Assembly (NCBI GenBank): GCA_027452145.1
Contig: DAIDHB010000064.1
Span: 1 to 64,000, forward strand
Reading direction: 5' to 3'
Length of the DNA stretch: 64,000 nt
Source of the DNA: Planctomycetales bacterium
GTDB lineage: Bacteria; Planctomycetota; Planctomycetia; Isosphaerales; Isosphaeraceae
Shown: in pieces, positions 46,038 to 53,888 of the stretch
Numbering within the stretch: position 1 is the stretch's first letter
How the letters are laid out: the number at the start of each line of letters is the position of its first letter
Program-made: the position numbers and the translations under genes
Notes under the pieces: model-generated
What the model saw: the letters and a program-made list of their open reading frames with translations, nothing else
Databases searched by the model: none
What the model was told of the DNA's origin: nothing

Positions 46038-47243
46038 ATGACGGTCGGGCGACGAACCTGGCTCCTGACGGCCCTGGCCGTCGGCCTGACCGGCTGCCGG
46101 GCTGCTGGCACCGGCTCACTCGCGCCGCGGTCCCGGCCGTCGCTGGCGCACAAGGCGTTCGATCTCGACGCCTTCGTCGCCGAGCACAACCGCAACGCCG
46201 AGAGCATCCAGTCCTTCGAGGCGCGGTCGTCGATCACGGCGAATAATCGCGGGCATTACGGCCTCGACGGCAAGATCGCGATGGAGCGGCCGCGGAATTT
46301 CAAGCTCGATCTCAGCTTCATGGGCGACACCAAGGGAGACATCGGGTCGAACGACGACGAGTTCTGGTTCTGGTTCACCAACAAGGAGGACCGGTCCATC
46401 TACTGGTGCAAGTACGCCGATGTCCCGTCGAGCACGCTTCCGGTCACGTATCAGCCCGACTGGATCATCGAGGCGATGGGACTCCAGCCGATCCCGCCGC
46501 AGGAAGCCTCGCAGATCCGGGTCCACGACGGCGTCGAGCCGGGCACGAGTATCCTCACCTTCCCGGTCGTGCGCGACCGGGGCGAGCCCTACTCGCGCGA
46601 GATGATCGTCGGCAACACCGACCACCGGATCAGGCGGCTGATCATCTTCAGCGAGCGGCCGAGGAGGGAGCCGATCGCCCAGGCGACGCTGGGCAGCTAT
46701 GCCGCGTACGGCACGTCCGCCGCCGTCGCGGCCAGTTCCAACGACCTCGACGCCGGCGCCGCGGGGAACCGCGTCGCGAAGTCGTACCTGCCCCAGGAGA
46801 TCAAGCTCGAGTGGAGGCGAGATCAGCTCGCGCTGAAGGTGGCCCTCAAGCAGGTGCAGATCAACCAGTTCGACCATACGAGAAGCGCCGACCTGTTCGT
46901 CGAGCCGACCATGCCGGGCTACCAGCGGCGCAACCTGGCCGATCTCAGCCAGGGCGGCCGGCCCTCTCGAAGGTTGTCGACGCGCGAGACCCTGCCGACT
47001 GCCGATCCGGACGACGGCATCCAGTTGGGTCATCCGACGGCGGCCGGCGAGGACGAGCCGACGGCACCCCGGGTTGGTATGCGGCCCGGTCGGCGGTCTC
47101 CGTCGTCCGCTTCCGCCGGCACGACGCGCCCGACCTTCGACGACCTGATCGGGGCGCCGACGCCCCGGCCGCCGTCTTCGGGCGTCGACCAGGCCTCGAC
47201 GTTCTCGGCGGCGCCGAGCGCGGTGATGAGCCGCGAGCAATAG
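46038..47243 (+). CDS. Envelope lipoprotein of unknown function (LolA/LolB-like fold possible)
   Basis: A 401-residue lipoprotein: signal peptide TWLLTALAVGLTGC with lipobox LTGC. The central region (about 35-290) has the pattern of LolA/LolB-like lipid-binding beta sheets, for example ESIQSFEARSSITANNRGHY and IAMERPRNFKLDLSF, a style common in planctomycete lipoproteins. The last 100 residues are Pro/Ser/Thr-rich and probably disordered. ATG 46038 was chosen because it puts the signal peptide at the N-terminus. Confidence 0.75.
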   Translation: MTVGRRTWLLTALAVGLTGCRAAGTGSLAPRSRPSLAHKAFDLDAFVAEHNRNAESIQSFEARSSITANNRGHYGLDGKIAMERPRNFKLDLSFMGDTKGDIGSNDDEFWFWFTNKEDRSIYWCKYADVPSSTLPVTYQPDWIIEAMGLQPIPPQEASQIRVHDGVEPGTSILTFPVVRDRGEPYSREMIVGNTDHRIRRLIIFSERPRREPIAQATLGSYAAYGTSAAVAASSNDLDAGAAGNRVAKSYLPQEIKLEWRRDQLALKVALKQVQINQFDHTRSADLFVEPTMPGYQRRNLADLSQGGRPSRRLSTRETLPTADPDDGIQLGHPTAAGEDEPTAPRVGMRPGRRSPSSASAGTTRPTFDDLIGAPTPRPPSSGVDQASTFSAAPSAVMSREQ

Positions 47244-47316
47244 CGGAAATGCCGCCCGATCGTGGGTGACCCGTCCGGCAGGCCCCCGGCAATCCTCGGG
47301 CGGGGCCTGGTGCCGC

Positions 47317-47901
47317 TCAACCCGCGCTCCGCTGCTCCTCGGCGGTCTCGCGCAGGCGTTTCCTCGCTCTGGCGAGGATGGGGCCGACCGAGTTCTCCGG
47401 GATGCCCAGCTTCTTGCCGATCTGGCGATAGTTCTTGAACTCGAGGTGATACAGACGAACGACTTCCGCCTCGCGCGGCGGCAGGTCCTCGAGCATCCGC
47501 TCGACCTCCTCCGCTGCGGCGATGGGCTCGGCCCCCTCGGATTCGCCGTTCTCGACGGCCGCCCGGTGGGCGTTGGTATGCCCTAGCTCTTCCTCGCGGT
47601 GCCGACGGATCAATTCCTTCACGCAGATCCGCCGCGCGATCACCGTCAGATAGGTCGGCAGCGCGCTATGCCCCTGGAATCGCCGCAGGACGGCATAATC
47701 CTCGTCAACGATCTTCAGGAAGATCTCGGCGGCGATGTCCTCGATGTCCTCGTTGGAAACAACCCGGCTCCTCGCATGGGCCGCGTGATGAATCACGTGG
47801 TAGATCAGCCCCATGTAGCGGTCGACGAAGTCGTTCCAGGCTCCGGGTTCCTTCCGCAAGCAGCGATCGATGAGACTGCGATCAATATCACGCAATGGCA
47901 C
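47317..47901 (-). CDS. ECF-type RNA polymerase sigma factor
   Basis: A 194-residue sigma factor of extracytoplasmic-function size. Region 2 includes DRYMGLIYHVIHHAA and DIEDIAAEIFLKIVDED; region 4 includes LPPREAEVVRLYHLEFKNY and IPENSVGPILARARKRL. It starts at GTG 47901 with AGGAGG seven bases upstream, which decides the start; the nearby ATG is out of frame and stops at once. No anti-sigma factor gene is adjacent. It is divergent from a response regulator gene. Confidence 0.9.
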   Translation of the reverse strand: MPLRDIDRSLIDRCLRKEPGAWNDFVDRYMGLIYHVIHHAAHARSRVVSNEDIEDIAAEIFLKIVDEDYAVLRRFQGHSALPTYLTVIARRICVKELIRRHREEELGHTNAHRAAVENGESEGAEPIAAAEEVERMLEDLPPREAEVVRLYHLEFKNYRQIGKKLGIPENSVGPILARARKRLRETAEEQRSAG

Positions 47902-47983
47902 GGAGCATCCTCCTCTCGGCGAGTTCGCATCACAAGAGGCGACGGAAGGTCCCCGTCCCGGAGAACGGTAGGGATACTGTTGA

Positions 47984-48011
47984 ATTCTATCATGGAAGAA
48001 CGCTTCGGCAA
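47984..48011 (-). promoter_or_regulatory. Candidate promoter for the sigma factor gene
   Basis: On the minus strand: TTGCCG (48011-48006), 16 bases, TAGAAT (47989-47984), about 83 bases before the GTG start at 47901. It faces away from the candidate promoter of the response regulator gene at 48090-48117. Confidence 0.3.
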
Positions 48012-48089
48012 CTGGAAGCAGGATTCCGCGAAGCGGGCGCCAGGTTTGGCCCGGGTTCCGGGCGTTTCGGGCACCTGGGATTTATCGGT

Positions 48090-48117
48090 TTGCGCCCATC
48101 GCCCGAGGTGGTAGAAT
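48090..48117 (+). promoter_or_regulatory. Candidate promoter for the response regulator gene
   Basis: TTGCGC (48090-48095), 16 bases, TAGAAT (48112-48117), about 62 bases before the TTG start at 48180. Same layout as the divergent sigma factor promoter. Confidence 0.3.
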
Positions 48118-48179
48118 TCCCCCTGTTGACTCAATGGCGGGCCGCTCGGCCGGATTGCCCATTTCGAGGAGGACGGCCG

Positions 48180-48647
48180 TTGGACCCATCTTCGACGCCC
48201 CCGAAGATTTTGATCGCCGACGATAATCCGCAGAACGTCGAGCTGCTCGAGGCCTACCTCGGCGACTTCCCCTGCGAGATCCACACGGCGCACGACGGCG
48301 AGGAGACCCTCAAGGCGGTCGACACCTTCGCGCCCGACCTCCTCCTCCTCGACGTGATGATGCCCCGCCTGTCGGGCTTCGAGGTCTGCCGGAAGATCCG
48401 GGCCAACCCGGCGACCCGCGAGCTGCTGATCCTGATGGTCACGGCGCTCAACGAGGCCGCCGACTTCGAGCGCGGCGTTCAGGCCGGCACCGATGACTTC
48501 TTGACCAAGCCGGTGAACAAGGTCGAGTTGCTCTGCCGCATCCGCAGCCTGCTCCGCGTCCGGCACCTCAAGACCCAGCTCGACCGGACGCTCGCCTACC
48601 TGGCGGAGTTCGAGTCGGCCAGCCGGGCCGAGTCGCCCGAGCCCTGA
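48180..48647 (+). CDS. Stand-alone response regulator receiver protein
   Basis: A 155-residue protein made of one receiver domain (KILIADDNPQNVELLEAYLG, phospho-acceptor Asp in LLLLDVMMPRLSG, MVTALNEA, and Lys in LTKPVNK) plus a short helical tail. It has no DNA-binding output, so it probably signals by protein contact, like CheY or DivK. The start is a TTG at 48180 with a perfect AGGAGG seven bases upstream; the frame upstream of it is not protein-like. It is divergent from the ECF sigma factor gene; no histidine kinase is adjacent. Confidence 0.85.
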   Translation: MDPSSTPPKILIADDNPQNVELLEAYLGDFPCEIHTAHDGEETLKAVDTFAPDLLLLDVMMPRLSGFEVCRKIRANPATRELLILMVTALNEAADFERGVQAGTDDFLTKPVNKVELLCRIRSLLRVRHLKTQLDRTLAYLAEFESASRAESPEP

Positions 48648-48714
48648 GCCCTGAGCCCTGATCGTTGACTGCGCCTTCGCCGATGCACCCGCCCGCAAGA
48701 GAAAGCCCCCTCCG

Positions 48715-49911
48715 ATGTCCTCCGACGGCCGCGTCGTCCTCAAGCCCCGCCGAGCCCGGCCGTTCTTCGCCCGGCATCCCTGGGTCTTCGATACCTCCAT
48801 CCACCGAATCGAGGGCGATCCGCAGCCCGGCGACGAGGTGATTGTCCAGTCGGCCGAGGGCAAGTTCGTCGCGCGCGGGCTGTTCAACCCCGGCAGCACG
48901 ATCCGGGTGCGGCTCTATCGCTGGGACGAGGGCCCGCTCGATGAGGCGTTCTGGGCCAGGCGGCTGGATTCGGCCATCCGGCTGAGAGAGGGGTTGCCCG
49001 GAAACGCCGTCGAGACACCGTCGGCGGCCCGGGTGGTCTTCAGCGAGTCGGACGGCCTCTCGGGCCTGACCGTCGATCGCTACGACCGCTGGCTCGTCGC
49101 GCAGTTCACCAGCCTGGCATTGCACAACCGTCGCAAGACGATCCTCCGCCTGCTGGCCGAGCGCACCGGCGCCGCGGGGATTGTCGCCCGCACCGAGCGC
49201 GGGATCGCCTCACGCGAGGGGCTGAAGGCCGGCGAGGAGGACGTCGTCGGCTCGATCCCTGAAGGGCCGGTCGAGATCCACGAGCACGGCCTGCGCTATC
49301 AGGTCGACGTGCGTACCGGACAGAAGACAGGGTTCTACCTGGATCAGCGCGAGAACCGCCTGGCGGTCGCCTCCTACGCGGCCGGCCGGCGGGTGCTCGA
49401 CCTGTTTTGCTTCACCGGCGCCTTCGCCCTGAACCTGCTGCGTCACGGCGGCGCGACCGAGGTGATCGCCGTGGACAGCTCGGTCGCGGCGATCGACCGG
49501 GCCCGTCAGCACGCCGTGCTCAATGGGATCACCGGGGCAACGTTCGAGTCCGGCGACGTGCTCGAGGTCGTCGACCGCCTTCGCGGCGAGGGGCAACAGT
49601 TCGGCATGGTCATCTGCGACCCGCCCAAGTACGCGAGGCAGGCCAGGGATGTCGAGCACGCGCTCAAGGGCTACCTCCGGCTGAACCTCGCCGCGCTCGA
49701 CGTCCTGGCCCCCGACGGAATCCTCGTCACCTGCTCGTGTTCGGGACTGGTCGGCCGCGACCTTTTTCTCGACATGCTCGGCCAGGTGGCCGAGCAGTCG
49801 CGGCGGCCGATCCAGCTCCTCGATCAGCGCGGGCAGGCGCCCGATCACCCGGTCTCGGCGAGCTGCCTGGAGACCGAATACTTGAAGTGCATGATCTGCC
49901 GGGTCGAGTGA
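48715..49911 (+). CDS. RlmI-like 23S rRNA cytosine methyltransferase
   Basis: A 398-residue SAM-dependent methyltransferase with an N-terminal PUA domain (HPWVFDTSIHRIEGDPQPG). The Rossmann domain carries KTGFYLDQRENR, VLDLFCFTGAFALNLLRHG (motif I), ICDPPKYARQARD (motif IV) and the catalytic Cys region VTCSCSGLVGRDLF. These match RlmI, which methylates a cytosine of 23S rRNA. Length and domain order are typical. Confidence 0.9.
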   Translation: MSSDGRVVLKPRRARPFFARHPWVFDTSIHRIEGDPQPGDEVIVQSAEGKFVARGLFNPGSTIRVRLYRWDEGPLDEAFWARRLDSAIRLREGLPGNAVETPSAARVVFSESDGLSGLTVDRYDRWLVAQFTSLALHNRRKTILRLLAERTGAAGIVARTERGIASREGLKAGEEDVVGSIPEGPVEIHEHGLRYQVDVRTGQKTGFYLDQRENRLAVASYAAGRRVLDLFCFTGAFALNLLRHGGATEVIAVDSSVAAIDRARQHAVLNGITGATFESGDVLEVVDRLRGEGQQFGMVICDPPKYARQARDVEHALKGYLRLNLAALDVLAPDGILVTCSCSGLVGRDLFLDMLGQVAEQSRRPIQLLDQRGQAPDHPVSASCLETEYLKCMICRVE

Positions 49912-49926
49912 CCGCGGCGTGAGAGA

Positions 49927-51918
49927 TCACTGCCTCGGGGATGACCTGGTGTCAAAATGAACTCCCGCGGACTTCTTCATCCGCTGGAGTTCGTCCTGGA
50001 GCTCCCTGAGGCGTTTCTCGATCTGGTCGATCCGGCGCGAGTCGCCGGCGGCGGCACCTGATCTTGAAGGCTGCTTCTGCTTGCCCTGTTTCTCCGGGTC
50101 GGGCTTGTATTCAGCCTTCACCTCGACCGTCACCTCTCGGGGCTTCGGCTCGTCCACCGGCTTCATGATCGTCTTTGCACCTTCCGGCCTGATGCCGACG
50201 ATCTTCACGGGCTTCGTGACGACGTGGTTCCTGCCTTGCGGCACCGGCCTCGTGACGACGTACTGCATGACCGTCCTGGAAGGCTGCTTCACGACCCACG
50301 AGATCACCGGCGTCTCGCCGGGCTCGCCGCCCAGCTCGCGAATCCTCGCCTGCGCGGCCTCCAGCTTCTTCATGGACGACTCGATGGTGGCCCGAAGCTC
50401 GCGGACTTCCTGCTGGGCCCTGTCCATCTGAGCCTGCTTCACGACCGGGACGACCTCCTGCATCACCATGAGGTGTTTCTGCACATTCTGATGGACCTCC
50501 TGTAGCAACTCAGGGGCGTCAAGCTTCATCGACTTGACCACGACGCGATGCCCATCGCCGCTAGGAAGCTTCTTCTGCTTCAGGTCGTCGAGCAGCTTCT
50601 CGAGATCCTCGACCCGTACCCGTCCGGCACCCGAGGGCCCGGGATTCTTCTTGAGATCGGCGATGAGCTTCTCAAGCTTGGGGATCACGTCGTCGAGCGG
50701 ACCCGATAACTTGACGATGGTCTCGCGCGGTGCGACCTGGGTGTCTCCGAAGAACAGGATCTGCCCATCGGGAGCGAACTCGGCGTCGCGGGCGACGATG
50801 GTCAGGTCGCCGGAATCGATGCGGATGCGCCCGGGCTCGCCCTGGCCGTCCTTCGACTCGGCGGGCGCCTGCGCCCAGGTGGCGCCGAGCGGCAACAGGG
50901 CAACAGCGACCGCCAGCAGGCCCAGCCGGCCGGGCAGTCCCGGCGACCTGCGCGACATTCCCGTCATGATCATCGTCAGCCTCCTTTGCAGATGAGGGAC
51001 CTTCCCCAGCCCGCTCGCGAGGAGCGGTTCGACCGGGTCCGATCGGTGGACAAAGTCGAGCGCATCAAGAAGTGTTTCCGCGTACGACCGCGCGGAGTCG
51101 GGGAACGCCCAGACGACCCAGGCGTCGCAGCATCGTTCCTCGGCATCGCGGAGCGACTGGCGGATCCAGCCCAGCAGCGGATGCCACCAGTACAGGCAGG
51201 TCACCACGAGCTCGAGGAACCGCACGAGATGATCCCCGCGCCGCAGGTGCGCCAGCTCGTGCACGACGAGGGTCGAGCGCTTCCGCTCGTCGAGGGCCTT
51301 CCACAGGTCCCTCGGCAGGACCAGCAGCGGCCGGAGGCCCACGGACCAGACGAGTGGCGAGATCCTGGCGCGGACCCAGCCGATCCGCGGAGCCTGCCGC
51401 ATCCCGATCCGCCGGGCCAGGTCCTCGATCCATTCGCATTCGTCGTGATTCGCCGGCCGGGCGGAACGGAGCAATCGGTGGAACCTGGTCGTCCGACGGA
51501 CGGTGAGAATCAGCACCGTCGCGCTTCCGGCCAGCCAGGCCGCCGCGGTCCATCGTCGCCAGTCGATCGGCCTCGCGGCGGGAGCAGGGGCCTGGGTCGG
51601 AGTGAGCATCACCCCTTTCCCGCCAGGCTCCGCCGACAGAATTGTGTCGCTCGCGACGGACACGTCGAGTTCGTCGGCCTCGACTGTGAGGACCTGCCAC
51701 TCCGTGGCTTGGCCGGCAGCCGGCACCGCCTTCGAACCCGGCCAGGGGATCGGCACCTCGTAGAGCGGCGGAGTGATCAGCTTGATCAGCACGAGCAGCC
51801 AGAGCCCGTGCAGGATCGCCGGGCGGCGTTCCAGCGGCCGCGACAGGCACGCGACCAGGAGCGCCAGGACCGACGACGCGACGGCGTTGCTCAGCATGGC
51901 CCGCAAGAATGTGTCCAC
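49927..51918 (-). CDS. BlaR1/M56-type membrane metallopeptidase sensor
   Basis: The 663-residue protein has N-terminal spans (ALLVACLSRPLERRPAILHG flanked by hydrophobic segments), a zinc peptidase domain with VVHELAHLRRGDHLVRF near residue 220 and the third-ligand region RDAEERCCDAW, one more span, and a large C-terminal domain with coiled-coil and VV(V)TRPVPQG repeats instead of a beta-lactam-binding domain. It starts at GTG 51918 with GGAGG seven bases upstream. It follows the BlaI-type repressor gene and would relay an envelope signal by cleaving the repressor, as in the BlaR1/BlaI model; the ligand is unknown. Confidence 0.88.
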   Translation of the reverse strand: MDTFLRAMLSNAVASSVLALLVACLSRPLERRPAILHGLWLLVLIKLITPPLYEVPIPWPGSKAVPAAGQATEWQVLTVEADELDVSVASDTILSAEPGGKGVMLTPTQAPAPAARPIDWRRWTAAAWLAGSATVLILTVRRTTRFHRLLRSARPANHDECEWIEDLARRIGMRQAPRIGWVRARISPLVWSVGLRPLLVLPRDLWKALDERKRSTLVVHELAHLRRGDHLVRFLELVVTCLYWWHPLLGWIRQSLRDAEERCCDAWVVWAFPDSARSYAETLLDALDFVHRSDPVEPLLASGLGKVPHLQRRLTMIMTGMSRRSPGLPGRLGLLAVAVALLPLGATWAQAPAESKDGQGEPGRIRIDSGDLTIVARDAEFAPDGQILFFGDTQVAPRETIVKLSGPLDDVIPKLEKLIADLKKNPGPSGAGRVRVEDLEKLLDDLKQKKLPSGDGHRVVVKSMKLDAPELLQEVHQNVQKHLMVMQEVVPVVKQAQMDRAQQEVRELRATIESSMKKLEAAQARIRELGGEPGETPVISWVVKQPSRTVMQYVVTRPVPQGRNHVVTKPVKIVGIRPEGAKTIMKPVDEPKPREVTVEVKAEYKPDPEKQGKQKQPSRSGAAAGDSRRIDQIEKRLRELQDELQRMKKSAGVHFDTRSSPRQ

Positions 51919-51975
51919 GTTCGACCTCCCGTCGCGGCGCGAGAATCCCTCCGGCGCCCGTACCGTCGATGTGCG

Positions 51976-52368
51976 TCACTTCCGCTTCCGCCCGTCCAGC
52001 CGCTCAATCAATGCGCGCAGCTCGCGCTGCTCCTTCGCCGACAGACCCTTGCCCTCGACCAGGTGGGTCAAGAGCGGCGTCATCGAGCCGCCGCAGAGCG
52101 AATCCGCCACGGCCCGGAGCCGGCGGCCGATCAGCTCGTCGCGGTCGACGGCCGGCCGGAAGACGTGCACCGCGCCGCTTCGATCGCGCGCCACGCACCC
52201 CTTCGTCTCCAGCCGCTCCAGCAGCTTCTGCACGGTCGCATAAACCGAAGTTCCCGATTGCCCGTACACCCGATCCACCAGTTGGCGGATCGTCGACGGG
52301 CCGGAATCCCAGAGCGCCTGGAGCACCGCCAGCTCCGCCTCGGTCACGTCGTGATTCGCATCGCCCAT
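51976..52368 (-). CDS. BlaI/MecI-family transcriptional repressor
   Basis: A 130-residue winged-helix repressor (VTEAELAVLQALWDSGPSTI, GTSVYATVQKLLERLETKG) with the C-terminal dimerisation helices that end in ALIERLDGRKRK. Such proteins bind inverted repeats upstream of their own operon and are inactivated when the partner M56 protease signals. Two 13-base palindromes lie 18 and 43 bases upstream of the ATG (52368) and are the likely operators. The M56 gene follows with a 57-base gap. Confidence 0.92.
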   Translation of the reverse strand: MGDANHDVTEAELAVLQALWDSGPSTIRQLVDRVYGQSGTSVYATVQKLLERLETKGCVARDRSGAVHVFRPAVDRDELIGRRLRAVADSLCGGSMTPLLTHLVEGKGLSAKEQRELRALIERLDGRKRK

Positions 52369-52385
52369 GGCCGCCCCTCGCTTCA

Positions 52386-52423
52386 AGACAACCTGTCTGA
52401 GGACAGTCTAAGACGACTCGTCT
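52386..52423 (-). promoter_or_regulatory. Two probable BlaI-family operators
   Basis: AGACAACCTGTCT (52386-52398) and AGACGACTCGTCT (52411-52423) share the form AGAC-N5-GTCT and are spaced 25 bases apart, about 2.4 helical turns. The second is a perfect palindrome around one central base. Both are followed by GAGGA. Their position just before the repressor ATG fits autoregulation. Confidence 0.6.
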
Positions 52424-52475
52424 GAGGAGTCAAGATACGAGATTGGAGATTTCGCGCGGCGGCGACGCGACCGTC

Positions 52476-53882
52476 TCAGGAATGGGCGAAGGCCGCGGCG
52501 GGGAGGGTCCGCCCGATCTCGTCGACGCGATAGCCGAGGCCGGGGCCGCGGACGGTCGAGAGGTCGAGCCGGCCGGCGCGGCGCTGGAACAGCCCCGGGT
52601 GGACGACCGCCTCGGGGCGCGAGGCTTCGGGGTAGAATTGCATGCCGTTGGATTCGACGCCCATGATGGTGCCGGCGTGAGCGGCGAGCAGGACGTGCGG
52701 GACCTGGGCGAGCATCGGGTTGGACAGGTCCTGGACCATCAGCGTCATGCCGTGCGCCTTCGCCCAGCAGAGGCTCAAGAGAGCGCCCGTCATCGTCTTG
52801 CAGGTCTTGAGCGCCACGCCCGACCAGCCGAGCTCGCGCCCGAGCCGCACGAATCGCCAGTCGTGCGCGCTCTCGTCCATGAAGAGCGGCTTGCGCGCCG
52901 AGACGCTGTGCACGTCGATCCGGTGCAGCTCGAGGTCATACGGAAAAGGCTGCTCGACGTAGAGCAGCATGCCGTAGAGCCCCGGGTGCTCGTCCATCAG
53001 GCGGTCGAGGATCGCGTTGACATAGGACGGGTCGCCGACGGTGCAGTTGAAGTCGGCGGTGAGCCAGTCGACCGACTCCTCGACGGCGATCCGGCCGACC
53101 TTGAGCAGCCGGTCGTAGTCCCAGTCGGCGTCGTCGCCACGGAGCTTGACCTTCAGGCACTTCAATCCGTCCTGGCGGATCCAGTCGCGCAGGAGGACCG
53201 GGTATCCGTCCTGCGGCTCCGAGCCGGTCAGGTCCCAGGTGTCGATCGGGTCCTTGCCGCCGACCAGGTGCCAGGCGGCGATCGTGTCGGGCCGGGGGTG
53301 GACCAGGTAGTCGCGCGGATACCGCCCCTCGAATGAGACGGCTGCGTCCGCCGCCGGGGCCAGATAGGACGCCAGGTCGCGATTCATCCAGCGCTCGTCG
53401 TAGGTCTCGAAGCTCGGCACGCCGTGAAGCACCCCGTAGGCGTCGTGCAGCGCCAGGTCGAAGGGCGAGCTGCACACCAGCGACGCCAGGTGCGGGATCG
53501 GCTCGGCCCCGGCGCGGGCGGCGTTGGCATGCGTGGTCACGCCCGGCAGGATATGCTCGAGGAAGTGGTGGCCGAGCTCCATCGGGTGTCCGGCCGGGCC
53601 GTGGCGCGCCGCCCATGCCTGGCCGATCGCCACGCAGAGCGATTTGAGCGCCTGGTGGCGCTCCTCATATCCAAGCTTGCTGGGCCAGACCCACTGCACT
53701 GATAGAGGAGTCTCGCCCCAGCCCTCGGCGCGCCGTCCGGAGCCGTCCTCGACGGTCATCCTGACGCGCGCGCAGGTCACCTCGGTGGTCACCTCGGGGC
53801 CGAATTTCAAGGGCATCCGCGCGGTAATCGGCAGGAAGTACAGCTCGACCGCGACCGGTCGGACGTCGGTTGGCCTGGACAT
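52476..53882 (-). CDS. Enolase-superfamily enzyme (mandelate racemase / muconate lactonising type)
   Basis: A 468-residue TIM-barrel enzyme of the enolase superfamily. Visible residues are CLKVKLRG (KxK-like general base), LTADFN, EQPF, MDESAHDW and KTCKTMTG, giving Asp/Glu metal ligands and a second Lys. Substrate class (dipeptide, sugar acid or other) cannot be read from these motifs. It begins six bases after the stop of the giant PVC-type protein gene, so the two are co-transcribed; a role with carbohydrate or peptide breakdown is inference. Confidence 0.88.
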   Translation of the reverse strand: MSRPTDVRPVAVELYFLPITARMPLKFGPEVTTEVTCARVRMTVEDGSGRRAEGWGETPLSVQWVWPSKLGYEERHQALKSLCVAIGQAWAARHGPAGHPMELGHHFLEHILPGVTTHANAARAGAEPIPHLASLVCSSPFDLALHDAYGVLHGVPSFETYDERWMNRDLASYLAPAADAAVSFEGRYPRDYLVHPRPDTIAAWHLVGGKDPIDTWDLTGSEPQDGYPVLLRDWIRQDGLKCLKVKLRGDDADWDYDRLLKVGRIAVEESVDWLTADFNCTVGDPSYVNAILDRLMDEHPGLYGMLLYVEQPFPYDLELHRIDVHSVSARKPLFMDESAHDWRFVRLGRELGWSGVALKTCKTMTGALLSLCWAKAHGMTLMVQDLSNPMLAQVPHVLLAAHAGTIMGVESNGMQFYPEASRPEAVVHPGLFQRRAGRLDLSTVRGPGLGYRVDEIGRTLPAAAFAHS

Positions 53883-53888
53883 GATGGT

